Shown here one piece after another: positions 26,324 through 33,508 of a stretch of DNA of 64,000 nucleotides; position 1 is the first letter of the stretch, and every line of letters starts with the position of its first letter. The position numbers and the translations under genes were made by a program. Location of the stretch: positions 1 through 64,000 of the forward strand of contig NZ_JALXPE010000001.1 of NCBI RefSeq assembly GCF_025143365.1, written 5' to 3'. Origin of the DNA: Microbacterium sp. p3-SID336. GTDB taxonomy: Bacteria; Actinomycetota; Actinomycetes; Actinomycetales; Microbacteriaceae. The notes beneath the pieces were generated by a model. The model made no database searches and was not told the origin of the DNA. It was given only the letters and a program-made list of their open reading frames with translations.

Positions 26324-27679
26324 TCAGCCGCCGAGGGCGTTGAGCCAGGCACGGCGAGCCTCGAGGGCGTCCGCCGCCTCCTTCGCCGCCTTCGTGTCGC
26401 CCGACTTCTCGGCTGCCGCCAGCTCGGCTTCGAGCTTCTCGATCGCCTCGTGCAGCTGGGAGCTCATGTCGTTGGCGCGGGCCTTCGTCTCCGGGTTGTT
26501 CTTCTTCCAGTCGACGTCCTCCCGAGCCTTGAGGGCCTGTTCGATGACACGGAGCTTGTCGTCGAGAGCGCGCTCCTTGTCGCGCGGGAAGATGCGTCCG
26601 ACCTCGTCCCACTCGCGCTGGATGCGGGTGAGCAGAGCCCGGGCGCGCTTGATGTTCGACTCGTCCGCGACGGCCTTCGCCTGCTCGAGCAGCGCCTGGC
26701 GTGCCTCGATCCGGGGCGCCGAATCGGCTTCCTCGGCTGCGGCCTGCTCGGCCCTCGCCGCGTACAGCGCATCGCCGGCGGCCTTGAAGCGCGCCCACAG
26801 TGCGTCATCGGCCTTGCGACCGGCTCGCCCCGCGGTCTTCCATTCGTCGAGCAGCGTGCGGTAGGCGGGGATGCCGTCCACACCGCGAGGCGCCAGAGCC
26901 TCGGCGCGCTCCACCAGTCGGGACTTCGCGTCGCGAGCCGCCTTGTGGGACTCGTCCAGCTCCGAGTAGAACGCCCGGCGGTGCTTGTCGACCACGGCGC
27001 GGGCATCCCGGAACCGCTTCCAGAGCTGCTGGGAGACGCCCTTCGAGAGACGGGGGCCGTTCTGCTGCTGCGCCTGCCACGCCTCGAAGAGCTCGTTGAG
27101 CTCGGCGGTGACCTGCTTCCACTGCACCTTGCTGAGGTCGCGCGCGGCGATGGCCTCGGCTCGCTCCACCAGCGCCGTCCGCTCGGCGATCGCCTGATCG
27201 ACCAGCTCCTTCGCCTGCTGTGCCTCCTGCTCGGTGGCCTCGGAGAGCGAGGCGGTCAGGGCGGTCAGACGGTCGCGGAGTCCGGCGAGGTCGCCGACGG
27301 CGGCAGCATCGGTCGCCTCGTCGATCAGGTGCGCCGCCTGCTTGGCGAGGTCGCTCGCGGACGCACCGCCCGCCTGATGGCGCTGCTCGAGCGCGTGCAC
27401 CTTGAAGGCGATGTCGTCGAACTTGCGGGTGAAGTAGGCCAGCGCCTCGTCCGGCGTGCCGTCGGGGTACTGACCGACGACGCGCCAGTCGTCGCCCTCG
27501 CGGACCTCGACGGTACCGTCCTCGGACACGCGGCCCCATTCGGCGGCCGACGAGATGGGAGGCGGCGTCACCGGCGCGGCGGGGGCCACCGCGGCGGGCG
27601 TCGGGGCCTTCCTGGGCATCGGCACGGCAGGCGGCGTGGGAACGGGCGGGGTCGGCTTCGAGGGCTCGTTGGCAGACAC
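26324..27679 (-). CDS. DUF349 domain protein
   Basis: This 451-residue protein starts with a Pro/Ala-rich disordered segment (1-45) and has an SSAAEWGRVSEDGTVEVREGD box. The rest is almost entirely helical, with repeated DUF349 units such as LWKRFRDARAVVDKHRRAF, LWARFKAAGDALYAARAEQ and the matching LLDEWKTAGRAGRKAD. Predicted coiled coils fill the C-terminal half. DUF349 proteins have no agreed function in actinobacteria. The neighbour of relA in related genomes is often a DUF349 gene, so this position is conserved. A TAGGCT box at 27730-27735 (minus) could be the -10. Confidence 0.85.
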   Translation of the reverse strand: MSANEPSKPTPPVPTPPAVPMPRKAPTPAAVAPAAPVTPPPISSAAEWGRVSEDGTVEVREGDDWRVVGQYPDGTPDEALAYFTRKFDDIAFKVHALEQRHQAGGASASDLAKQAAHLIDEATDAAAVGDLAGLRDRLTALTASLSEATEQEAQQAKELVDQAIAERTALVERAEAIAARDLSKVQWKQVTAELNELFEAWQAQQQNGPRLSKGVSQQLWKRFRDARAVVDKHRRAFYSELDESHKAARDAKSRLVERAEALAPRGVDGIPAYRTLLDEWKTAGRAGRKADDALWARFKAAGDALYAARAEQAAAEEADSAPRIEARQALLEQAKAVADESNIKRARALLTRIQREWDEVGRIFPRDKERALDDKLRVIEQALKAREDVDWKKNNPETKARANDMSSQLHEAIEKLEAELAAAEKSGDTKAAKEAADALEARRAWLNALGG

Positions 27680-27807
27680 GGTGATTCTCCTTGCGCGGTC
27701 ACGCCGCGGGAGGCGGAAAGGACAGGCTCAGCCTAGTACGCCCTGCCGCCTGCGGTGAGGTGACGAGACGTTACCCATTCGTGAGCAGAACGTTCGACGC
27801 AGGAAAC

Positions 27808-27841
27808 ACGAGCCGTCATCTCCGAGTAACACGCGGCTCGT
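27808..27841. promoter_or_regulatory. inverted repeat, candidate operator of the NirB-like operon
   Basis: ACGAGCCG and CGGCTCGT form a perfect 8-bp inverted repeat separated by 18 bases. The right arm ends where a possible -10 (TATCGT, 27841-27846) begins, 41 bases before the ATG at 27883. The best guess for the bound protein is the NnaR-like regulator encoded downstream. Confidence 0.45.
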
Positions 27842-27882
27842 ATCGTCCCCAGCACGACGGTCCGCAGGGCGACAGGAGGTTC

Positions 27883-29610
27883 ATGGACGGCAGCGCATCC
27901 CCACGCACGGAGGTCCTGGTCGTCGGCGCCGGGCCGGCCGCATACGCCTTCGCGGCTGAGTTGCTGCGGCACCCCGACCGCGCCCTCCGCCTGACCGTCA
28001 TCGGCGAGGAGGAGCAGGCTGTCCCCGATCGCGCGGTCGTCGCTGAGCTTCTGCGCGATTCACCCCCGACCGCGCGGTCGACGGTGCGCGGAGTCCTCGC
28101 GGACGAGCGCGTGCGACTGGTCACCGGCGAGCGCGTGCAGAAGATCGACCGAGCGCTGCGGCGGGTGCGGACGCGGTCGGGGCGCCACTACGGCTACGAC
28201 GTGCTCGTCCTGGCCACCGGCGCCGCGCCCGTCGTCCGCGCGGATGGGGCGTGGTCTGCGCGAGGCTGCCTCGCGCTGTGGACCCGGGACGACGCGGCGG
28301 ATCTGCAGGCTCTCCTCCGGGCGCGCGTGCACGAACGAGGAGGAGCCCTGCACGCCACGGTCGTCGGCGGGGGCACGGCGGGGTTGTCCGCATCGCTGGC
28401 GCTGCGAGCGTCCGGTGTCGCGGTGACCCTCGCGCTGACGGAGGACCGCCTCCTCGCCGAGACCATGTCGCGGGACGCCGAGCAGGCGCTGCGGCAGCAC
28501 GTCGAGGCGCTCGGGGTGCGGGTACGGGCAGGGGGGCCGCTGTCCATGATCGATGTGGACGAATCGGGTTCCGTGGCAGCCGTCGAGTTCCGGGACGGCG
28601 GGTTCCTCCGCACGGACGCGGTCGTGTTCGCGGGGGAGGCGCGGCCTCGGGACGAGCTCGCCCGCAACGCCGGGCTCGCCGTGCATCCGTCCGGGGGTGT
28701 GATCGTCGACACCAGCGGCGTGACCTCCGACCCGAACATCGTCGCCGTCGGCGAGGTCGCGGTGTGCGGCCCCCGTCGTTCGCGGGGGCTCGCGGCCGTG
28801 CGGTCGTCAGCGCGGCGTGCCGCGGCCGCCCTGTGCGGAGTCCCCGCTCCGATGGACGATGCGCCCTCCGTGCACGCGGTGCTGGGAGAGGCGGAGGTGC
28901 TGCATCTGCCCGGACCGGTGCTGACCGACCCCGAGCTCGTCGTGGTTCCTCTGGCCCGCTCGACCCGACTCGTCCACGGTGAACTGCTGCTCTCGACCGA
29001 CGGTCGCCGGCTCCACGGCGCGACCGTGCTCGGTGAGCGCGCACTGGTCGCGGCGCTGCAGAGCGCGGCGGGCCCCCACGCCAGAGCGGGTGCGCTGATC
29101 GCCCTGCTCGCCGACGGGGCATCAGAGCCCTGTTCCTGCGGGCGGGAACAGGCCGCGCGCACCTCCGTGCGCGCGTTCGGTGGCCGCGGGGCGAGCGGGT
29201 CCGCCGACCTCGCCGTCGCAGCGGGGGTTCGCGCGTGCCCGCCCTGCGTGCGCGCTCTCGCGGTCGAGGCGATCACGACGGTCGCCGCCGTCACCGTCGC
29301 CGACCACGACGCGGACGACGGGTCCCCGGTGATGGTCCCTGTGCCGGGCGAGCTCACTCCCCAGCAGCTGGGCGCCCTCGCCGGCATCGCCGAGGAGTTC
29401 GACCTCCGCGTCCGGATCGGGGGCGAGGCGCACGGGATCGTGCTCCGTGGCGCCACCCCGGCGCAGGTTCCGCTGCTGTTGCAGCGCCTGGGTTCGTCCG
29501 GTCTCCTGCCGCGGCAGCTCGACGACGTGAGCGCGTCGGAGCATGAGGAGCGCCGGGGCAGCGTCCACGCTCGCCGCCCATCCGCCTCTCGGGCCGTGAG
29601 CCCGGCATGA
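27883..29610 (+). CDS. NirB-like NADH/FAD oxidoreductase lacking the siroheme domain
   Basis: This 575-residue protein follows the N-terminal layout of NADH nitrite reductase NirB. It has FAD Rossmann motif GAGPAA (15-20), ATGAAP (111-116), NAD motif GGGTAG (162-167) and TSDPNIVAVGE (282-291). A BFD-type [2Fe-2S] site follows, C417-x-C419 and C452-x2-C455. A sulfite/nitrite-reductase ferredoxin-like half domain is at 484-543 (VPGELTPQQLGALAGIA). It then stops, without the second half and the [4Fe-4S]-siroheme site, so it cannot reduce nitrite alone. A strong AGGAGG precedes the ATG. The stop overlaps the HemD-winged-helix gene by four bases. Confidence 0.8.
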   Translation: MDGSASPRTEVLVVGAGPAAYAFAAELLRHPDRALRLTVIGEEEQAVPDRAVVAELLRDSPPTARSTVRGVLADERVRLVTGERVQKIDRALRRVRTRSGRHYGYDVLVLATGAAPVVRADGAWSARGCLALWTRDDAADLQALLRARVHERGGALHATVVGGGTAGLSASLALRASGVAVTLALTEDRLLAETMSRDAEQALRQHVEALGVRVRAGGPLSMIDVDESGSVAAVEFRDGGFLRTDAVVFAGEARPRDELARNAGLAVHPSGGVIVDTSGVTSDPNIVAVGEVAVCGPRRSRGLAAVRSSARRAAAALCGVPAPMDDAPSVHAVLGEAEVLHLPGPVLTDPELVVVPLARSTRLVHGELLLSTDGRRLHGATVLGERALVAALQSAAGPHARAGALIALLADGASEPCSCGREQAARTSVRAFGGRGASGSADLAVAAGVRACPPCVRALAVEAITTVAAVTVADHDADDGSPVMVPVPGELTPQQLGALAGIAEEFDLRVRIGGEAHGIVLRGATPAQVPLLLQRLGSSGLLPRQLDDVSASEHEERRGSVHARRPSASRAVSPA

Positions 29611-30365
29611 CGCTGTCCATCCGCGCCGTCCCTGCGCTGACGGGCTGCCGCATCGCCGTCGCTCAGCACCCGCGCACGGCCGCCGAGGCTCCCGCGGGCG
29701 ATGCGGAGGCGGACCGCCTCGATCGGCTGCTGCGGTCTGTCGGCGCCGAGCTCGTGGTGAGCGCTGCCGTCCGCGAGGACCACCCGATACCGGCGGCGGT
29801 GCGACGCACGACCCACCGCGTGGCATCGGGCCGGATCGATGCGGTGTATCTCGAGACGGCGCCCGCCGCGCGCTCCTGGATGCGCGTGGTCGAACGGCTC
29901 GGGGCGCGCGAGGCCGTCCGCGAGCGTGCGAGGGCGGGCCGGCTGGCCGTGGTGGCTGCAGGAGCCCCGACCGTCGCGCCCCTGGCGGCGGAGGGCCTCC
30001 GCACGACCCTCGCAGCGGGACCGGCTCCCGAGGCGGTCGCCGAGGCACTGCTCACGTTCTACGCCGTCGACGCTCCCTCGCTGGACACGGAGGCGGGCCG
30101 GGTCGGCCTGCGCAGCGGGGGAGTCCTGGTCGATGGGCGATTCCTCCCGCTCCCACCGGGGGCGGTGGGGCTGCTGGAGGTGCTGATGCGTGCGGAGGGC
30201 CGGGTGCTCAGTCGCACCGAGATCGGCCGCACCCTTCCCGGCGGTCGCCGCAGCGCGAGGGCCGTCGAGGTGTCGGTGGCGCGGCTGCGGGAGGCGCTGG
30301 GCGAGGCCGACCTCGTGCAGACCGTGGTCAAGCGCGGCTATCGGCTTGCCGTGACGGAACGCTGA
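29607..30365 (+). CDS. HemD-like/winged-helix regulator (NnaR type)
   Basis: This 252-residue protein has an N-terminal uroporphyrinogen-III synthase-like domain (about 10-155: GCRIAVAQHPR, IDAVYLETAPAARSWMRV). It is joined to a C-terminal OmpR-type winged helix (about 160-250: LPPGAVGLLEVLMRAEGRVLSRTEIG, then ARAVEVSVARLREAL and VVKRGYRLAV). This architecture is that of NnaR, the mycobacterial nitrate/nitrite assimilation regulator. The four-base overlap with the NirB-like gene ties the two together. It likely regulates its own operon, but ligand and targets are inferred. Confidence 0.78.
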   Translation: MTLSIRAVPALTGCRIAVAQHPRTAAEAPAGDAEADRLDRLLRSVGAELVVSAAVREDHPIPAAVRRTTHRVASGRIDAVYLETAPAARSWMRVVERLGAREAVRERARAGRLAVVAAGAPTVAPLAAEGLRTTLAAGPAPEAVAEALLTFYAVDAPSLDTEAGRVGLRSGGVLVDGRFLPLPPGAVGLLEVLMRAEGRVLSRTEIGRTLPGGRRSARAVEVSVARLREALGEADLVQTVVKRGYRLAVTER

Positions 30366-30492
30366 GCGGTCGGGGCGCGGGCCGGGGCCCGGCGGGCGGG
30401 GGAACTCGGGCCGCGGTCCGGCGGGCGGGTTCAGCGGGCAGGGAGCTCGAGTCGGCCAGTTCGGGGCCGCGGGTGTCGCGGCAGGGCTGGTG

Positions 30493-30837
30493 TCAGCCCG
30501 CGGTCGAGGCGGTGGGAGAGGGTGCGGGACTCTCGGAGGGCGTCTCGGTCGGGCCCCCGGTCGGCGTGTCGGTCGGCGCGTCGGTGGGGGTGTCCGTCGG
30601 GGCGTCGGTGGGCTGGACGGTGGGAGACGGCGAGGGTTCCGGCGCGGTCACCTGCGCGTGCACGACCTGGCTGCCGATGGCGGCGACCACGATGAGGCCG
30701 CCGACGATCACCGCGATGGTGTTGTCGCGGGTGCGTCGGCGGATCTGGTCCTCGTGCCACCGGGTGCGTGCGGTGTGCAGTCGTGCGCGCTCCGCCTCGG
30801 TACGCGCCTGCGCCTTCTTGGAACCGCGTGCGGCCAT
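30493..30837 (-). CDS. single-pass membrane protein with Pro/Thr repeat tail
   Basis: This 114-residue protein has a basic cytoplasmic N-terminus (1-38, Lys/Arg-rich), one membrane helix (about 41-61, TIAVIVGGLIVVAAIGSQVV), and an extracellular tail. The tail is made of tandem PTDAPTDTPT-type tetrapeptides ending in SPAPSPTAS. The tail repeats are visible as roughly 12-base DNA repeats at 30540-30620, so copy number may vary between strains. No function is recognised; such tails often act as cell-wall spacers. It is convergent with the regulator gene across a 127-base GC-rich gap. Confidence 0.6.
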   Translation of the reverse strand: MAARGSKKAQARTEAERARLHTARTRWHEDQIRRRTRDNTIAVIVGGLIVVAAIGSQVVHAQVTAPEPSPSPTVQPTDAPTDTPTDAPTDTPTGGPTETPSESPAPSPTASTAG

Positions 30838-30935
30838 GCCCTGCTTCTCCGTCCCGACGCCTCTGCACGACGTCGCCTGAGAGCCTACCGTCGCCCGTGC
30901 GTCCGTCCGCCTCGCCGAGTGTCGTCGGCCGCCGT

Positions 30936-30941
30936 TAGCCT
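30936..30941 (+). promoter_or_regulatory. -10-like box next to rarA start
   Basis: TAGCCT is six bases before the ATG; the spacer GGAGGG could also be a ribosome binding site, so leaderless use is ambiguous here. Confidence 0.35.
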
Positions 30942-30947
30942 GGAGGG

Positions 30948-32342
30948 ATGACCTCCCCTGCCGCGCTGCTCTCCGGGCAGACGCCTCTCGCCGTGCGCAT
31001 GCGTCCGGTGTCGCTCGACGAGGTCGCGGGACAGCGGCATCTGCTGCGCGCGGGATCGCCCATCGTCGCTCTCGCCGATCCGCAGGCGAGCTCTCCCGGG
31101 GCCGTGTCGATCATCCTGTGGGGCCCGCCGGGAACGGGGAAGACCACGCTGGCACAGGCGATCGCCCGCTCCTCGGGGCGCCGGTTCGTCGAGCTCTCGG
31201 CCATCACCGCCGGGGTCAAGGACGTACGCGAGGTGATGCAGGAGGCGATCACGCAGCGCGACCTGTACGGCCAGACGACGATCCTCTTCCTCGACGAGAT
31301 CCACCGCTTCACCAAGGCCCAGCAGGACGCCCTCCTGCCCGGCGTCGAGAACGGCTGGGTCATCCTGATCGCGGCGACCACCGAGAACCCCTCGTTCTCC
31401 GTCATCTCGCCGCTGCTCTCGCGCTCCCTGCTGCTCACGCTGCAGCCGCTCACCGATGAGGACATCGGGCTGCTCGTCGACAGGGCCGTGTCCGATGCCC
31501 GAGGCCTCGCCGGTGCGGTGGCGCTCGGCGACGAGGCGCGGTCCGCGCTGATCCGCCTGGCCTCCGGCGACGCTCGGCGAGCCCTCACCGGACTGGAGGC
31601 CGCTGCCGCGGTGGCGCTCTCGCACGCTGCCGCGGATCACGGGGAAGACGCCGACGGGGCCGACGAGGCCGGTAGCGCCGAGGGCGAGGACGCGGCGCAG
31701 GGTGTTCCCGCGGTCACCGCCGACGACGTGGCGCAGGCCGTCGACAAGGCGCTCCTCCGCTACGACCGTCAGGGCGACGAGCACTACGACGTGATCAGCG
31801 CCTTCATCAAGTCCATCAGAGGGTCCGACCCCGACGCCGCGCTCCACTATCTCGCCCGCATGATCGAGGCAGGGGAGGACCCGCGCTTCATCGCCCGTCG
31901 ACTCGTGATCTCGGCGTCGGAGGATGTGGGTCTCGCCGACCCGCAGGCGCTCGGCATCGCCGTCGCCGCGGCGGACGCGGTCGCGTTCATCGGCATGCCC
32001 GAAGGGCGGATTCCGCTCGCCGAGGCCACGATCTACCTCGCCACGACGGCCAAGTCGAACGCCGCGTACGTCGGCATCGACGCCGCGATCGCCGACATCA
32101 GGGCGGGCGGGTTCGGCCGCGTTCCCCTGCACCTGCGCGATGCGCACTACCCGGGCGCGAAGCGGCTGGGCCATGGCCGCGGCTATCGCTACTCGCACGA
32201 CAGCGAGTTCGGGATCGTGCCACAGCAGTACCTGCCGGATGAGCTCGACGGTCGCCGCTACTACGAGCCGAAGAACCTCGGCGCGGAGCGCGACATCGGC
32301 GCCCGTCTGGAGCGCATCCGCCGGATTCTCGGCGACCGCTGA
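30948..32342 (+). CDS. rarA: replication-associated recombination protein A (RarA/MgsA ATPase)
   Basis: This 464-residue AAA+ ATPase is related to the clamp-loader family and acts at stalled replication forks. Walker A is GPPGTGKTT (59-67), Walker B is LFLDE (113-117), and sensor 1 is in ATTENPSF. The C-terminal tetramerisation domain carries RHRP-less [20 protein letters not shown] and the terminal [13 protein letters not shown] motif. A 30-residue acidic insertion (about 228-246, [17 protein letters not shown]) follows the AAA+ part. It is single copy and stands just before rpsD. Confidence 0.94.
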   Translation: MTSPAALLSGQTPLAVRMRPVSLDEVAGQRHLLRAGSPIVALADPQASSPGAVSIILWGPPGTGKTTLAQAIARSSGRRFVELSAITAGVKDVREVMQEAITQRDLYGQTTILFLDEIHRFTKAQQDALLPGVENGWVILIAATTENPSFSVISPLLSRSLLLTLQPLTDEDIGLLVDRAVSDARGLAGAVALGDEARSALIRLASGDARRALTGLEAAAAVALSHAAADHGEDADGADEAGSAEGEDAAQGVPAVTADDVAQAVDKALLRYDRQGDEHYDVISAFIKSIRGSDPDAALHYLARMIEAGEDPRFIARRLVISASEDVGLADPQALGIAVAAADAVAFIGMPEGRIPLAEATIYLATTAKSNAAYVGIDAAIADIRAGGFGRVPLHLRDAHYPGAKRLGHGRGYRYSHDSEFGIVPQQYLPDELDGRRYYEPKNLGAERDIGARLERIRRILGDR

Positions 32343-32373
32343 CCGTCGCGATCGGGGGCGGGGCGCGGTCTGT

Positions 32374-32379
32374 TAGACT
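32374..32379 (+). promoter_or_regulatory. -10 box of rpsD
   Basis: TAGACT lies about 145 bases before the rpsD start, leaving a long 5' leader. Confidence 0.5.
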
Positions 32380-32473
32380 TGAGCGGCTCGAAACCGAGTT
32401 TTCGGGCATCTCCTCGTTCACACCACACCTCGACGGCGCCCCGGCGTGCGCTCCGAGGAAGAACGCGGGTGAT

Positions 32474-32501
32474 ACGTCCGTCGGACGTGAAATCCACGTC
32501 C
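32474..32501 (+). promoter_or_regulatory. rpsD leader with two mutually exclusive hairpins
   Basis: ACGTCCG (32474-32480) can pair with CGGACGT (32482-32488), or GGACGTG (32483-32489) can pair with CACGTCC (32495-32501, 5-base loop). The two share the middle strand, and the second ends 22 bases before the start codon, next to the GGAAGGAT ribosome binding site. S4 often represses its own mRNA; a switch is inferred. Confidence 0.45.
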
Positions 32502-32523
32502 ACGTCATCGGAAGGATAACTTC

Positions 32524-33153
32524 GTGGTCACGAAGTCCCAGGACCGCCGCAAGGTGCGTCTCAGCCGCGCCCTCGGCGTGGCACTCACCCCCAAGGCCGC
32601 CCGCTACCTCGAGAAGCGTCCCTACGCTCCGGGCGAGCACGGCCGCACGAAGCGCAAGGCCGACAGCGACTACGCCGTCCGTCTGCGTGAGAAGCAGCGT
32701 CTGCGCGAGCAGTACGGCATCCGTGAGAAGCAGCTGCGCATCGCGTTCAACGAGGCGCGTCGTCAGGACGGCCTGACCGGTGAGAACCTGGTCGAGCTCC
32801 TCGAGATGCGTCTCGACGCGCTCGTGCTGCGTTCGGGCTTCGCCCGCACCACGGCCCAGGCCCGCCAGCTCGTCGTGCACCGTCACATCCTCGTCGACGG
32901 CCAGCTCGTCGACCGCCCGTCGTTCCGCGTGAAGCCGGGCCAGCTCATCCACGTCAAGCCCAAGAGCGAGGGCCTCGAGCCCTTCCAGGTCGCGGCCGCC
33001 GGCGGTCACGCCGAGGTCCTGCCCGCGGTTCCGGGCTACCTCGAGGTCGAGCTCGACAAGCTCCAGGCCCGCCTGGTCCGTCGTCCGAAGCGCGCTGAGG
33101 TCCCCGTGACCTGTGAAGTGCAGCTCGTCGTCGAGTACTACGCGGCTCGCTGA
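32524..33153 (+). CDS. rpsD: 30S ribosomal protein S4
   Basis: This 209-residue ribosomal protein nucleates 16S rRNA 5' domain assembly. Features are the N-terminal KSQDRRKVRLSRALG, the YAPGEHGR segment, and the S4 RNA-binding domain MRLDALVLRSGFARTTAQARQLVVHRHILVDG. There are no zinc-binding cysteines near the N-terminus (a C-minus form). The start is GTG, with GGAAGGAT 9 bases upstream. It stands alone here, away from the rpsM-rpsK-rpoA cluster where it lies in many other phyla, with its own promoter, leader and terminator. Confidence 0.97.
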   Translation: MVTKSQDRRKVRLSRALGVALTPKAARYLEKRPYAPGEHGRTKRKADSDYAVRLREKQRLREQYGIREKQLRIAFNEARRQDGLTGENLVELLEMRLDALVLRSGFARTTAQARQLVVHRHILVDGQLVDRPSFRVKPGQLIHVKPKSEGLEPFQVAAAGGHAEVLPAVPGYLEVELDKLQARLVRRPKRAEVPVTCEVQLVVEYYAAR

Positions 33154-33174
33154 TCCAGCGATCGAGCAATACGC

Positions 33175-33204
33175 AGGAGGCGTCGGGGGTTCCCGACGCC
33201 TCCT
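33175..33204 (+). terminator. rpsD terminator
   Basis: A perfect 13-bp stem (AGGAGGCGTCGGG with CCCGACGCCTCCT, 4-base loop) begins 22 bases after the stop codon and is followed by TCGTTT. Confidence 0.85.
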
Positions 33205-33216
33205 GTCGTTTCCGCA

Positions 33217-33222
33217 TACGAT
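33217..33222 (+). promoter_or_regulatory. -10 box upstream of small membrane protein and alaS
   Basis: TACGAT lies 43 bases before the ATG at 33265, right after the rpsD terminator; it may start the long alaS-mltG-aro transcript. Confidence 0.4.
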
Positions 33223-33264
33223 GGAGACACCGCGCCTTCGCGGCTCTAGGGCAAGGATGACGAC

Positions 33265-33453
33265 ATGAAGAACGTGCTGTGGTTCCTGATCGGCGTGATC
33301 GGCGGCTTCGTCGCGGCTCACTTCATGAACAAGGACCCCCGCGGCCACGACATCCTCGCCGACGTCGATGCGCGCATCAACGGCTTCACGGCGGCCCTCG
33401 GCGACGCGTATCGCGCGCAGGAGGCGCGGCTGACCGAGCCGGGCGACAACTGA
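33265..33453 (+). CDS. small membrane-anchored protein upstream of alaS
   Basis: This 62-residue protein has an N-terminal helix (about 4-20, VLWFLIGVIGGFVAAHF) and a short amphipathic cytoplasmic part (DILADVDARINGFTAALGDAYRAQEARL). The ribosome binding site is AAGGAT seven bases before the ATG. Small genes of this type commonly stand just before alaS in Microbacteriaceae; function is unknown. The gap to alaS is 55 bases, so they are probably co-transcribed. Confidence 0.7.
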   Translation: MKNVLWFLIGVIGGFVAAHFMNKDPRGHDILADVDARINGFTAALGDAYRAQEARLTEPGDN

Positions 33454-33508
33454 ACCACCGCCGTCGCGCCCTCGGCGCGCCACCACACGCAAGGACGATC
33501 GGTACCCC

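Noticed and set aside
30366..30492. GC-rich gap with two copies of CGGCGGGCGGG
   Set aside because: Imperfect low-complexity repeats between convergent genes; no stable terminator or gene could be supported.
30530..30630. Short tandem repeats considered as a CRISPR array
   Set aside because: The units are about 12 bases, contiguous and coding for Pro/Thr repeats, with no spacers and no cas genes.
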